DNA from: Rhodoligotrophos defluvii
GTDB lineage: Bacteria > Pseudomonadota > Alphaproteobacteria > Rhizobiales > Im1
Assembly (NCBI RefSeq): GCF_005281615.1
Contig: NZ_SZZM01000003.1
Span: 180,010-228,205 of the forward strand
Length of the DNA stretch: 48,196 nucleotides
Direction of reading: 5' to 3'
Of this stretch, positions 1 to 7,671 are shown in pieces. Each line of letters opens with the position of its first letter. Within the stretch, counting starts at the first letter, position 1. The notes under the pieces were generated by a model. The model was not told the DNA's origin, made no database searches, and saw nothing but the letters and a program-made list of their open reading frames with translations. A program made the translations under genes and the position numbers.

Positions 1-58
1 CCGCCTCGGGCAGGCGCATTGAGATCGGGTATTCCTTGCGTTCGGCGGTCGTGGCCAT
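1..58 (-). CDS. TacA-like (DUF1778) antitoxin, N-terminal fragment
   Basis: Only the first 19 codons lie in the window; the gene runs off the left edge on the minus strand. They read MATTAERKEYPISMRLPEA, which resembles the start of DUF1778/TacA antitoxins, ribbon-helix-helix proteins that neutralise GNAT toxins and repress their own operon. The start at 56-58 is supported by a Shine-Dalgarno AAGGAG at 66-71. A palindrome just upstream fits autoregulation. A TacT-like GNAT tail sits on the same strand at the opposite edge of the window. With so few residues, another small ribbon-helix-helix protein is possible. Confidence 0.5.
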   Translation of the reverse strand, partial: MATTAERKEYPISMRLPEA

Positions 59-88
59 GGCGAATCTCCTTGGTCGGCATATCGCGAC

Positions 89-106
89 TTGTATCGCGAA
101 TTACAA
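89..106. promoter_or_regulatory. Candidate antitoxin operator (TTGTA-N8-TACAA)
   Basis: TTGTA at 89-93 and TACAA at 102-106 form a perfect 5-bp inverted repeat about 30 bp upstream of the TacA-like start. Short palindromes overlapping the promoter are usual for ribbon-helix-helix antitoxins. Assigning it to this protein is inference. Confidence 0.4.
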
Positions 107-261
107 TACGATAAGGTTGCGCCCACAGTCAATGACCTCATGAGGACAGGCGACGAGGCCAATGATGACCGGGCCAGCGAGGGATTCCGATAGGTTATTT
201 TGCTACGCCATGGCTCGCCAGGACACGCTGGGCTACGCGATAGCACGCTCACCCGCGCCAA

Positions 262-552
262 TTGCCGCCGAATATTCGCCTTCAATTTCCGTTGCTTATG
301 CTTCCCTCGGGGCGAATGCTGCAAGTTATGACCTTGCGAGCCCCAGGAAACCCGGCAAAGATGACAGGAGGAGAGCGCGAAGCGCTGCTCGAATCCTTGC
401 TGCTGGACGAGCCGGAGCTGACGTTTACGCCACGCGGCAATCCCGACCCACGCCTTCTGCGTCTGGTCGGCATCCTGGCGAGGCAGGCGGCGCAGGAGTG
501 CTATGCAGAGGAAGTGAAGATGCCACGGCAAAGGAGGAAGCGCTCCTCCTGA
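262..552 (+). CDS. Small hypothetical protein upstream of the recombinase
   Basis: Open frame of 96 codons ending 20 bp before the recombinase start. The part from the in-frame ATG at 361 (MTGGEREALLESLLLDEPEL) looks protein-like, with an acidic-leucine segment, a hydrophobic LLRLVGILARQAAQ helix and a basic tail. The 262 start adds a less convincing N-terminus. No known domain is recognised. Its position suggests an accessory ORF of the recombinase element, possibly co-transcribed. It may be a remnant like its neighbour. Confidence 0.4.
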   Translation: MPPNIRLQFPLLMLPSGRMLQVMTLRAPGNPAKMTGGEREALLESLLLDEPELTFTPRGNPDPRLLRLVGILARQAAQECYAEEVKMPRQRRKRSS

Positions 553-571
553 TACGGATGGGAGCCAAGTT

Positions 572-1275
572 TTGAAAGTCGCGATCTACGCCCGCTATTC
601 TTCCGACAATCAACGCGACGCTTCCATCGCCGACCAGTTCCGTATGTGCCGCCTCCATGCCGAAAAGCAGGGCTGACACATCGTCGAGGAATATTCGGAC
701 CACGCGATCTCCGGCGCCTCGCTGATCCGGCCGGGCATTCAGGCGCTCATGGCCGACGCTATGGGTGGCCGCTTTGACCTGATCCTCGCCGAGGCGATGG
801 ACCGCCTCTCCCGCGACCAGGAAGACATCGCGGGCATCTTCAAGCGCATGTCCTATGCCGACGTGAAGATGTTCACCCTCTCGGAAGGCGAGGTGACGCA
901 CCTGCATGTCGGGCTCAAGGGCACAATGAATGCGCTCTTCCTGAAGGATCTGGCCGACAAGACCCGCCGCGGGCAGCGCGGCCGCGTCGAGGCGGGCAAA
1001 TCGGGCGGCGGCAATGCCTATGGCTACGATGTGGTCAAGAAGTTCGATGCGAACGGCGAGCCGATCCGCGGCGATCGCACCATCAACGAATTCCAGGCCG
1101 AAGTCGTGCGCCGCATCTTCAGCGACTATGCCGCCGGCAAATCGGCCAAGACCATCGCCTTCGCCCTGAACAAGGAAGGCATTCCCGCTCCGTCAGGCGG
1201 CGACTGGGGCTTCAGCACGATCAACGGGAACCCGAAGCGCGGCAACGGCATCCTCAACAACGAGATGTATGTCCG
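572..1275 (+). pseudogene. Large serine recombinase, nonsense-mutated and truncated
   Basis: From a TTG at 572 the frame gives MKVAIYARYSSDNQRDASI, the N-terminal resolvase core with the catalytic serine in YSSDNQ. An in-frame TGA at 674-676 falls where homologues usually have tryptophan (HAEKQGW). The same frame then continues through the resolvase domain (EAMDRLSRDQEDIAGI) and the Recombinase domain (AVEVVRRIF-like, KTIAFALNKEGIPAPSG) to NNEMYV near 1272. There it runs into IS3 DNA, so the zinc ribbon and coiled-coil C-terminus are missing. This family excises or integrates mobile elements. Both lesions make it non-functional unless the stop is suppressed. Confidence 0.8.
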
Positions 1276-2451
1276 CCGTCAGCACCCATGGCACAGGTTT
1301 GAGGTTGTAAGTTAAGGAGGTTTTGGGCTTCGTCGTAGTGATGAAGGAACGAAGATGAAGCCCAAAACCTCCTTGAAAAAATCTCCGGTGAAGGTCCCTG
1401 CTGAGCGGGTGGTGAAGGATATCCGCCGTGCGACCCGTCGGCACTTCTCGGCCGAGGATAAGATCCGCATCGTGCTCGATGGGTTGCGCGGTGAGGACAG
1501 CATTGCCGAACTGTGCCGCAAGGAAGGCATCGCGCAGAGCCTGTATTACACTTGGTCGAAGGAGTTCATGGAGGCCGGCAAGCGCCGTCTCGCTGGAGAC
1601 ACCGCCCGTGCTGCGACCACCGGCGAAGTGCATGACCTGCGTCGTGAAGCCCGCGCCCTGAAGGAATGTGTTGCCGACCTCACGCTGGACAATCGCCTGC
1701 TTAAAAAAAGCATGATCGCGGATGGGGGCGACGACGAATGAGGTATCCCGCATCCGAGAAGCTCGAGATCATTCGGATCGTCGAGCAGTCGCACCTGCCC
1801 GCCAAGCACACGCTGGACCAGCTCGGCATTGCTCGCCGGACGTTCTACCGCTGGTATGACCGCTATCTCGTGGGCGGGCCGGAGGCGCTGGAAGATCGAC
1901 CATCGGCGCCGAGCCGGGTGTGGAACCGCATCGGCGACGACACCCAGGACCAGATCGTCGAGATGGCGCTCGATTACAGCGAGCTGTCACCGCGCGAGTT
2001 AGCGGTGCGCTTCACCGATGAGAAGCGCTACTTCGTGTCCGAAGCCACGGTTTACCGCCTGTTGAAGGCCCATGATCTGATCACCAGCCCGGCCTATGTC
2101 GTGATCAAGGCCGCCGATCAGTTCCACACCAAAACCACCCGACCAAACGAGATGTGGCAGACCGATTTCACCTACTTCAAGATCATCGGGGGCTGGTTGT
2201 ATCTGTCGACCGTGCTCGATGACTTCTCGCGCTACATCATCGCCTGGAAGCTATGCACCAATATGCGGGCCGAGGATGTGACCGACACGCTGGACCGCGC
2301 TCTCAAGTCCTCGGGCTGCGACAACGCCACCGTGCTGCACAAGCCTCGGCTGCTGTCGGATAATGGCCCGAGTTATATCGCGGGCGAACTGGCGGAATAT
2401 ATCAAGGCCCGGAAAATGAGCCATGTGCGCGGTGCTCCGATGCATCCCCAG
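1273..2451 (+). mobile_element. IS3-family element, 3' end missing
   Basis: Carries orfA and most of orfB of an IS3-family element inserted in the serine recombinase. The left boundary is placed where recombinase homology stops (about 1273); no clean terminal repeat was resolved. The right part, including the end of orfB and the right inverted repeat, is replaced at about 2451 by IS21 DNA. The element cannot transpose by itself. Confidence 0.7.
1355..1741 (+). CDS. IS3-family transposase OrfA
   Basis: 128-residue DNA-binding subunit. It has an N-terminal HTH ([22 protein letters not shown], then [14 protein letters not shown]) and a C-terminal coiled coil ([26 protein letters not shown]) of the IS3 OrfA type. 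It overlaps orfB by 4 bp (ATGA), so OrfB could be made by coupling or frameshift. OrfA appears intact, but its partner is a truncated chimera, so at most it could act in trans on related elements. Confidence 0.85.
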   Translation: MKPKTSLKKSPVKVPAERVVKDIRRATRRHFSAEDKIRIVLDGLRGEDSIAELCRKEGIAQSLYYTWSKEFMEAGKRRLAGDTARAATTGEVHDLRREARALKECVADLTLDNRLLKKSMIADGGDDE

Positions 2452-2847
2452 CGGGTTCGCTTCTTTTCGACCGTCGAACTGGTCAATGCGCTGGAGCAGG
2501 AAAAGGCCCAGGGCAAGGCCGGGCAGATCGCCAACCGGCTCATCCATTCCGATCTGGTGATCCTTGATGAGCTCGGATATTTGCCCTTCAGCGCTTCAGG
2601 AGGAGCATTGCTCTTCCATCTGCTGAGCAAGCTCTATGAGCGCACCAGCGTAATCATCACCACCAATCTCAGCTTTGCCGAATGGGCCAGCGTATTCGGC
2701 GACGCCAAGATGACGACCGCGCTGCTCGACCGGCTGACCCATCACTGCCATATCCTCGAGACCGGAAACGACAGCTTCCGGTTCAAAAACAGCTCGGCCC
2801 AAACCGTCAAAACCAAAAAGGAGAAAACACCCGGCTTGACCACCTGA
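1738..2847 (+). pseudogene. Chimeric ORF: IS3 OrfB fused to IS21 IstB C-terminus
   Basis: Residues 1 to about 238 are IS3 OrfB: an HTH ([18 protein letters not shown]) and the rve core with the first two catalytic aspartates in WQTDFTYF and LLSDNGPSY. Homology stops at PMHPQ, just before the segment holding the catalytic glutamate. The frame then continues without a stop into the C-terminal half of an IS21 helper ATPase: [20 protein letters not shown], a Walker B-like [13 protein letters not shown], and the [12 protein letters not shown] sensor region. The IstB Walker A is absent. Neither half should be catalytic. The fused frame is probably a chance product of deletion between two elements. 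Confidence 0.8.
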
Positions 2848-2923
2848 CCAATCCCAAATCATATCCATGAGGCGGGTCAATTCTCGGTGAAAATACCGGG
2901 TCACTTCTCAGCAGAAATCAACA
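2452..2923 (+). mobile_element. IS21-family right-end remnant
   Basis: Contains the 3' part of istB and the right end of an IS21-like element. Near the end two GGGTCA motifs occur (2874-2879 and 2898-2903), and the sequence finishes with CAGAAATCAACA at about 2923. Multiple terminal repeats and a terminal CA are typical of IS21 ends. istA, the left end and the IstB Walker A region are absent. Confidence 0.65.
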
Positions 2924-2993
2924 GCCACAAGGAGTTCCCACATGTGGGGACTATCCCGCGACAGGGAAGCAGGTGCAATCCTGCCCGACGGCC

Positions 2994-3707
2994 CTATCCC
3001 AGCAGGCGCGCGACGAGCGGCGCGGCGAGTACGTTCAGGAGGCCAACGAGCACCATGACCAGCCCGGCGACCGCGCCTTCGGTCTCGCCGAGTTGGTGCG
3101 CCCGCGCCGTTCCGGCGCCATGTGCGCCTACGCCGAACAACGCCCCTCGGGCAAGCGCGGACGCGACCGGGATTCTCGCGAGGATCAAATCTCCTATAAC
3201 CGCGCCGGCGATGCCGGTGACGACCACGAACACCGCCGTGAGATCCGGAACGCCGCCGATCTCTCCCGAGACCTCCATGGCGAACGGCGTGCTGATCGAT
3301 CGCGGCAGCAGGCTGAGCAGCAGCGTCTGGTCTAATCCGACCAGCCTGGCCAGCGCCCAGCTCGAAACGATGGCGGCAGCGCTGCCCGCAAGCATACCGG
3401 CGAGAAGCACGGGCCAGTGCTTGCGAATGAGGGCGCGCTGCTCATAGATCGGGACCGCAAAGGCGACGGTGGCGGGGCCGAGAAGCAACACCAGCCACCG
3501 CGTTCCGCTGATGTAGTCGTGATAGGTCGCATGCAGTGAGAGCACCGCAGCGGCGACGAGAACCGGCGTCACGGCCAGCGGCATCAGCCACCAGCGTGGC
3601 CATCTGCGGTAGACGCGTTTCGCCAGCAGGTAGAAGCCGATGGTGATCGCCGACCAGATAAGGGCCTGGGCAGCCGGCTCAGCGAAGATCCGGTCGAACT
3701 GCGGCAC
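2994..3707 (-). CDS. LrgB/CidB-family membrane protein
   Basis: 237-residue integral membrane protein of the LrgB family (COG1346). It has about six to eight hydrophobic segments and the family-typical SLLPRSISTPFAMEVSGEIGG region near residues 130-150. LrgB works with CidA/LrgA proteins in holin-like or overflow-metabolite (pyruvate/acetate) transport. The start is GTG at 3707, with a GGAG 8 bp upstream; it overlaps the upstream CidA-like gene by 29 bp, so the two are translationally coupled. The 3' end lies about 70 bp from the IS21 remnant but looks complete. The substrate is unknown. Confidence 0.9.
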   Translation of the reverse strand: MPQFDRIFAEPAAQALIWSAITIGFYLLAKRVYRRWPRWWLMPLAVTPVLVAAAVLSLHATYHDYISGTRWLVLLLGPATVAFAVPIYEQRALIRKHWPVLLAGMLAGSAAAIVSSWALARLVGLDQTLLLSLLPRSISTPFAMEVSGEIGGVPDLTAVFVVVTGIAGAVIGDLILARIPVASALARGALFGVGAHGAGTARAHQLGETEGAVAGLVMVLVGLLNVLAAPLVARLLG

Positions 3708-4089
3708 GGTGAAGACTCCAGCGATAGCAGCGGTCGACGGTGAAGGCCGTGACCAGCATGACGGCGGCGGTGCTGAGCAGGATGACGAACAGGATCTTCA
3801 GTCCCGTAAGGCCGAGGAATTCCCGATGGTCGAGCACGGCCAGCACCGCCGGCACGAAGAACAGCAGCATGTCGGCAAGGAACCACTCCGCGCCGCGCCG
3901 CATGGTAGATGCGCTCAGCCGCCGCGTTGCGAGCAGCAGGAAAAGAACCGCCAGCCCCACCATTGCGCCGGGAAGCGGAAGGCCTGACAGCCGCACCGTC
4001 GCCTCGCCCGCCACCCAGAAGGCAAGGATCAGGGCGATCTGGACAATCGTGTTGCGGTGAACGAACCTTGATGATCTGGCACTATGCAT
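3679..4089 (-). CDS. CidA/LrgA-family protein
   Basis: 136-residue small membrane protein of the CidA/LrgA family (COG1380), with four predicted transmembrane helices and the family-typical GLPLPGAMVGLAVLFLLL stretch followed by WFLADMLLFFVPAVLAVLDH. The ATG at 4089 is chosen because AGGAG lies about 7 bp upstream; a longer frame would start inside the divergent promoter. It is the first gene of the pair with the LrgB-type gene. The divergent LysR gene next door suggests control like that of CidR over cidAB. Confidence 0.88.
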   Translation of the reverse strand: MHSARSSRFVHRNTIVQIALILAFWVAGEATVRLSGLPLPGAMVGLAVLFLLLATRRLSASTMRRGAEWFLADMLLFFVPAVLAVLDHREFLGLTGLKILFVILLSTAAVMLVTAFTVDRCYRWSLHRAAVRPDLR

Positions 4090-4178
4090 CAGACATCTCC
4101 TGCGTGGAAATCTATGTCGCGACGCAGTATGATAAAAATGAATTGATCGACTGGTTTCCATTCTGATATGGACTAGTT
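4090..4178. promoter_or_regulatory. Divergent promoter region of the cidA-like and lysR genes
   Basis: The 89-bp gap between the oppositely oriented genes is AT-richer than its surroundings and must hold both promoters and the LysR binding site. A TATGATAA stretch at about 4128-4135 could be a -10 element. No unambiguous T-N11-A palindrome was picked out. Confidence 0.45.
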
Positions 4179-5084
4179 ATGGAATTTCGACCACTCCGCG
4201 CTTTCGTCGAAGTCGTCCGTCAAGGCGGCTTCTCCCAGGCCGCCAAGACCGTCTTCGCCACGCAGTCCACGGTCAGCAAGGCGGTGAAGCACCTCGAAGA
4301 AGAGATTGGCTTTCCTCTGCTCGACCGGATCGGCCATCGCAGCGTGCTTACCGCGGCGGGCGAGGTCGTCTATCGGCGCGGCGTGAAGCTGCTGGCCGAC
4401 CGCGACGACCTTCTGGCCGAGCTCGACGAGATTCGTGGCCTCAGGCGCGGTGTTCTCCGGCTCGGCCTGCCGCCGGTCGGCAGCAGCACGCTGTTCGCGC
4501 CGCTCTTCGCCCTCTACCGGCAGCGCTATCCGGGCATCGAGGTACGGCTGGTGGAGCATGGCAGCGACCAGTTGGAGGACACGCTGCGGGCCGGCGAGAT
4601 CGACTTCGCGGGCGCCCTGCTGCCGATGTCCGAGGAGTTTGACCGGCAACCCGTCAAGCAGGAACCGCTGGTGGCGCTGCTGCCTTCCGGCCACGCGCTG
4701 GCAACACGCGATGCGGTTCGCCTTGCCGAGTTGAAGGATACCCCCTTCATCATTTTCGAGAGCGGCTTCAGCCTTCATCGCATCATCCTCGACGCAAGCC
4801 GGTGGGCGGGGTTCGAGCCCGATGTCGTGGCGCGGAGCAGCCAGATGGATTTCATGGTCGAACTGGTCGCAGCAGGCCTTGGCGTCGCCTTCCTGCCACG
4901 GATGATCGGGGAGCAACGCGCAAGGCCCACGGTCCGTCAGGTCCTTCTCGATGAACCCGGCACAGAATGGAGCATGGTCATGGCATGGAGGCGGCACGCC
5001 TATTTGTCGCAAGCGGCCAGGGCATGGCTGGACCTCGTGCGCGAGGTCCACGGCGCCGACACGCATCCCAAGCCGGACGGGTAA
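4179..5084 (+). CDS. LysR-family transcriptional regulator, CidR-like by context
   Basis: 301 residues. The N-terminal winged HTH (LRAFVEVVRQGGFSQAAKTV, TQSTVSKAVKHLEEEIGFPL) occupies residues 5-65, followed by a linker helix and a LysR substrate-binding domain (RGVLRLGLPPVGSSTLFAPL to the C-terminus). It is transcribed divergently from the cidA/lrgB-like pair, the classical arrangement for an activator of its neighbour. CidR-type regulators respond to acetate or related metabolites; that ligand is an inference from family context only. The gene is complete and of usual length. Confidence 0.9.
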   Translation: MEFRPLRAFVEVVRQGGFSQAAKTVFATQSTVSKAVKHLEEEIGFPLLDRIGHRSVLTAAGEVVYRRGVKLLADRDDLLAELDEIRGLRRGVLRLGLPPVGSSTLFAPLFALYRQRYPGIEVRLVEHGSDQLEDTLRAGEIDFAGALLPMSEEFDRQPVKQEPLVALLPSGHALATRDAVRLAELKDTPFIIFESGFSLHRIILDASRWAGFEPDVVARSSQMDFMVELVAAGLGVAFLPRMIGEQRARPTVRQVLLDEPGTEWSMVMAWRRHAYLSQAARAWLDLVREVHGADTHPKPDG

Positions 5085-5095
5085 GCTTCCGCGCT

Positions 5096-5596
5096 TTACG
5101 TCTCGGCGCAGAGCGGAGCGACAACCGCGTCGAGCACTTCCAGCGCATCCTGCGGAGAAAGCCCGATCAGGAAGCCGCGCTTGCCTCCATTGACCACGAT
5201 GAGCGGCTGCTCCAACGCGGATTCATCGAGCGCCGCCCGAACAGGGCGTCTATGCCCGAAAGGGCTGATCCCGCCGACATGATAGCCCGTCATCTTCTCG
5301 GCCTTGTCCGGTTGCATCATTATCGCCGACTTCCCTCCGACCGCTGCTGCGAGGCGCTTCATCGACAGAACGCGGTCCACGGGAACGATCGCGCACATCC
5401 CTGTCCCATCCACCTCGGCAAGCAGCGTCTTGAAGACCCGGTCCGCAGGCAAGCCGATCGCCGCGGCCGCATGCATGCCGAGCCTGCCGTCCGCCCCGTC
5501 ATAGTCGTAGTCGTAGATATAGGTTGTGAAGGCGATGCCTGCCTTTGCAAGCGCCCGGGTCGCCGGGGTTGCGGGATAACGTTCTGAACTCTTCAT
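5096..5596 (-). CDS. ybaK: YbaK/EbsC-type aminoacyl-tRNA deacylase
   Basis: 166-residue single-domain YbaK/ProX protein, likely a Cys-tRNA(Pro) or similar mischarged-tRNA deacylase. Visible family features are an N-terminal helix (TPATRALAKAGIAFTTYIYDYD), the FKTLLAEVDG strand, CAIVPVDRVLSMKRLAAAVG, and the conserved GGISPFG segment. The ATG at 5596 is preferred because MKSSERYPATPAT matches the usual N-terminus; its Shine-Dalgarno is weak. It is convergent with the lysR gene, 11 bp between stops. No neighbour relates to translation, so it looks like an independent cargo gene. Confidence 0.88.
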   Translation of the reverse strand: MKSSERYPATPATRALAKAGIAFTTYIYDYDYDGADGRLGMHAAAAIGLPADRVFKTLLAEVDGTGMCAIVPVDRVLSMKRLAAAVGGKSAIMMQPDKAEKMTGYHVGGISPFGHRRPVRAALDESALEQPLIVVNGGKRGFLIGLSPQDALEVLDAVVAPLCAET

Positions 5597-5736
5597 GTCG
5601 ATCTTGCCGTTTTGGCGAAACTGCCCGTATACCGACGCCGCAATCGGCAAAAAAACGCCATTTCTTGCGTCTGCTCAATGAAAGAAACCGCCGTTCGGAG
5701 TTTGTTGCAACCCATGCCCGATCGAGCCGATCGGCG

Positions 5737-5829
5737 GGCTCTGATGATGTGACCGCCCGCCGACGGCATCAATGTGCCATGATGGGTCTGCGATGATCCA
5801 CAAAGGAGGACGGTCACATCATCAGAGCC
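5737..5829. repeat. 93-bp element with 19-bp perfect inverted repeats (MITE-like or IS scar)
   Basis: GGCTCTGATGATGTGACCG at 5737-5755 is repeated exactly in inverted orientation at 5811-5829. The 55-bp interior holds no gene. Terminal perfect repeats around a short core fit a MITE or an insertion sequence that lost its transposase. The right repeat abuts the point where MucR homology begins, so this element or its parent probably removed the start of that gene. The transposase family is not recognised. Confidence 0.75.
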
Positions 5830-6219
5830 GTACCTGTCGCCGAATTGCCCGGCTTGATCTCCAGGGTGTATACGAGCCTGCTGCAGCAGACCGATGTCCC
5901 CGCGGAAGTCGTATCAGAATCCAAAAAGCCCGCAGTCCCAATCAAGAAGTCGGTGACGCCGGACTACATCGTCTGTCTCGAGGACGGAAAACAGTTCAAA
6001 TCCCTGAAGCGCCACTTGTCGACCCACCATGGCCTCACCCCGGACGAATATCGTGCGAAATGGGGCCTGCCGGCAGACTATCCGCTGGTCGCGCCAAACT
6101 ACGCCGCAGCGCGTTCCGCACTGGCAAAATCGATGGGATTAGGACGCAAGCCAAAGCCCGTCGAAGAACCGCCAGCGGCTCCTGCCAGACGGAAGAGACT
6201 CGGCCTCAAATTCTCATAG
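5825..6219 (+). pseudogene. MucR/Ros-family zinc-finger regulator, N-terminus lost
   Basis: The frame reads [20 protein letters not shown], then [49 protein letters not shown]. This is the Ros/MucR zinc-finger region: one cysteine, then the HLSTHH histidines. Intact MucR proteins have 20-30 further residues before VPVAELP. Here homology starts at the right arm of the 19-bp inverted repeat. No ATG is available; TTG at 5845 would give a 124-residue protein retaining the whole DNA-binding domain. In Ros fingers two cysteines are usual (CxxC); here the first position reads V-C (IVCLEDGK), matching the MucR variant. It could still be expressed from the alternative start. Confidence 0.7.
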
Positions 6220-6563
6220 GGCCTCTTTCGACCGTTCCCCAGGTTGCACCGGAACAACTCGCCGCCCCATTTGCGCGATTCAATAGATGCCGTCCTGAAT
6301 GCACCGGCGCTTCTCCATCGCGAACGGTGAGCAGGGTCAACGGCAGTTCGAAGAACAGACCACCGATGACCCGCACCACTACGGCACCGATGACGAATGT
6401 CAGATTCTGAAGGGCAATCCCAGCCGTGCGGCAGGAAGGCCGGTGCGCATCGGGGTCTTCACGTCATCTCCTAGTAAAGAGCTGCCCTCTCGCGGTTCGG
6501 TGCGGGAGGGCAAGCAGGAACACCGTTCATGGATGTTGTCGCCGCAAGTCACTGCTTGCGCAA
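6220..6563. other. Gene-poor stretch with a hydrophobic minus-strand frame
   Basis: No convincing gene between the mucR remnant and the cupin gene. On the minus strand, one frame between about 6225 and 6460 encodes a hydrophobic segment (GIALQNLTFVIGAVVVRVIG, then GLFFELPLTLLTVRDG) that looks like part of a membrane protein. It has no start codon or Shine-Dalgarno and a stop just upstream. It may be a decayed gene fragment. The family is not recognised. Confidence 0.3.
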
Positions 6564-6568
6564 CGGCG

Positions 6569-6964
6569 TTATTCGGTGGTCTTGCCGTCGAAGTGTTCAT
6601 GCGCGGCGTCGGCTTCAGCCTTGGTTGGATGAACGACACCGTCGACGTGCTCGGGAGGGCTGTAGATCGTATAAAGCTTCAGCGGCTCATTCCCGGTGTT
6701 TTTGACGTTATGCCGCGCACCGGCCGGTACGATCATGGCCATATCGGCCCTGATCCTGCTCACATTGCCGTCGATCAGGATTTCGCCTTCGCCGTCCTCG
6801 ACACGGAAGAACTGATCGCCGTCGTCGTGAACCTCTTCGCCGATCTCCTCGCCGGGCTGAAGCGCCATCAGCACGAGCTGCATATTTCTTGCCGTATAAA
6901 GAACACGGCGAAAATCCGTGTTTCCTTCGGTCAGTTCCTCGATGTCATCAACAAATCCACGCAT
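6569..6964 (-). CDS. Cupin-domain protein
   Basis: 131-residue single-domain cupin. Motif 1 is seen as GEEIGEEVHDDGDQFFRVEDGEG (metal-ligand pattern modified to E-V-H with a downstream acidic residue) and motif 2 as PAGARHNVKNTGNEPLKLYTIY near residues 80-105. Such small cupins are mannose-6-phosphate-isomerase-like and often bind Zn, Mn or Fe; the substrate is unknown. The ATG at 6964 is preferred over one four codons upstream because a GGAG (6971-6974) stands 6 bp away. It lies downstream of and on the same strand as the unknown 91-residue ORF, 21 bp apart, so they may share a transcript. Confidence 0.85.
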   Translation of the reverse strand: MRGFVDDIEELTEGNTDFRRVLYTARNMQLVLMALQPGEEIGEEVHDDGDQFFRVEDGEGEILIDGNVSRIRADMAMIVPAGARHNVKNTGNEPLKLYTIYSPPEHVDGVVHPTKAEADAAHEHFDGKTTE

Positions 6965-6985
6965 GATATGCTCCATTTCATTGGT

Positions 6986-7261
6986 TTATTGCAAAAATGT
7001 TAGCTCGTCGTTGATCTCACTCAAGTCTCCCCATAAGACTTTCGCATATGGTCGTGTCGCCGATGCGACTTTGGTAAGAGTATCCTCAAGCTGTCCTTCC
7101 AGCAGCGGCGCGTCCACATCAAAGCATCCGCCAGGGAATCGAGACTTGTCAACCTGTGCATTTACGCACGGAAATCCCTTTGGTTTAGGCGGCAATTCCA
7201 CCACAGCTCCCCATGTGGTCGCCCGACGAACCAGAACCAAGGCAGCGGCCTGTGCATTCAT
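6986..7261 (-). CDS. Hypothetical protein
   Basis: 91 codons from ATG at 7261, with an in-frame TTG 11 codons further upstream. The product has no recognised domain. It starts with a short alanine-rich hydrophobic helix (MNAQAAALVLVRRATTWGAV), has two cysteines, and ends in an acidic segment (WGDLSEINDELTFLQ). No strong Shine-Dalgarno precedes either start. It is followed by the cupin gene on the same strand. It may be a real small gene or a remnant of a longer one. Confidence 0.4.
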   Translation of the reverse strand: MNAQAAALVLVRRATTWGAVVELPPKPKGFPCVNAQVDKSRFPGGCFDVDAPLLEGQLEDTLTKVASATRPYAKVLWGDLSEINDELTFLQ

Positions 7262-7363
7262 GCAAGCCTGGCTTGCCGGTTTCACCAATCGCAATGCGGG
7301 GTCAAACCCTTAGATCAATGAGGCAGGGGACACCCCTTCCCCACTATCGAAAGGAACCCGATC

Positions 7364-7585
7364 ATGACCCAGAAAACCATCCTTCGCAGCGATGAGCTTT
7401 CCTGCCCCTCCTGCGTACCCAAGATCGAGAAGGCGCTCAACGCCCTTCCCGGTGTGGCAAAGGCCGAGGTGCGCTTCAACACCGGCAAGATCGAGGTCGA
7501 GCACGACCCCGCGCAATCGAGCGTTGAAGCGCTGGTCGAGGCAGTGCGTGGAACCGGCTACGAGGCGCGGCCTGCCGCCTTTTGA
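7364..7585 (+). CDS. Heavy-metal-associated (HMA) domain protein, CopZ-like
   Basis: 73-residue single HMA domain with metal site SCPSCVPKIE near residues 13-22, followed by ALNALPGVAKAEVRFNTGKIEVEHDP, the standard beta-alpha-beta-beta-alpha-beta fold. Such proteins carry soft metals (Cu, Zn, Cd, Hg) to P1B ATPases. The start has AAAGGA 7 bp upstream. The next gene is a P1B ATPase lacking its own HMA domain, so this is probably its detached cytoplasmic chaperone. It is the first gene of a two-gene operon closed by a terminator at 9632-9665. The metal cannot be told from the sequence. Confidence 0.9.
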   Translation: MTQKTILRSDELSCPSCVPKIEKALNALPGVAKAEVRFNTGKIEVEHDPAQSSVEALVEAVRGTGYEARPAAF

Positions 7586-7671
7586 TCGGCACTCCGCCTT
7601 TTTCGCCGCGCCGCGTGCCGGCGCGGCAGGCACGCTTTTCCGACATGGATGAAGATGAAAGGAGCGAGGAG

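Noticed and set aside
162-575. 137-codon frame before the recombinase
   Set aside because: Unusual composition with no domain; it is the alternative frame over the more protein-like ORF at 262-552.
2958-2990. Stretch GGGAAGCAGGTGCAATCC resembling part of a cobalamin riboswitch core
   Set aside because: Only the B12-box-like middle is similar; the remaining stems are absent, and no cobalamin gene follows. It overlaps the end of the IS21 scar.
7290-7363. MerR-type operator before the CopZ-like gene
   Set aside because: ACCCT at 7306-7310 and AGGGG at about 7326-7330 are vaguely symmetrical, but the interior shows no dyad and no merR-like gene is nearby.
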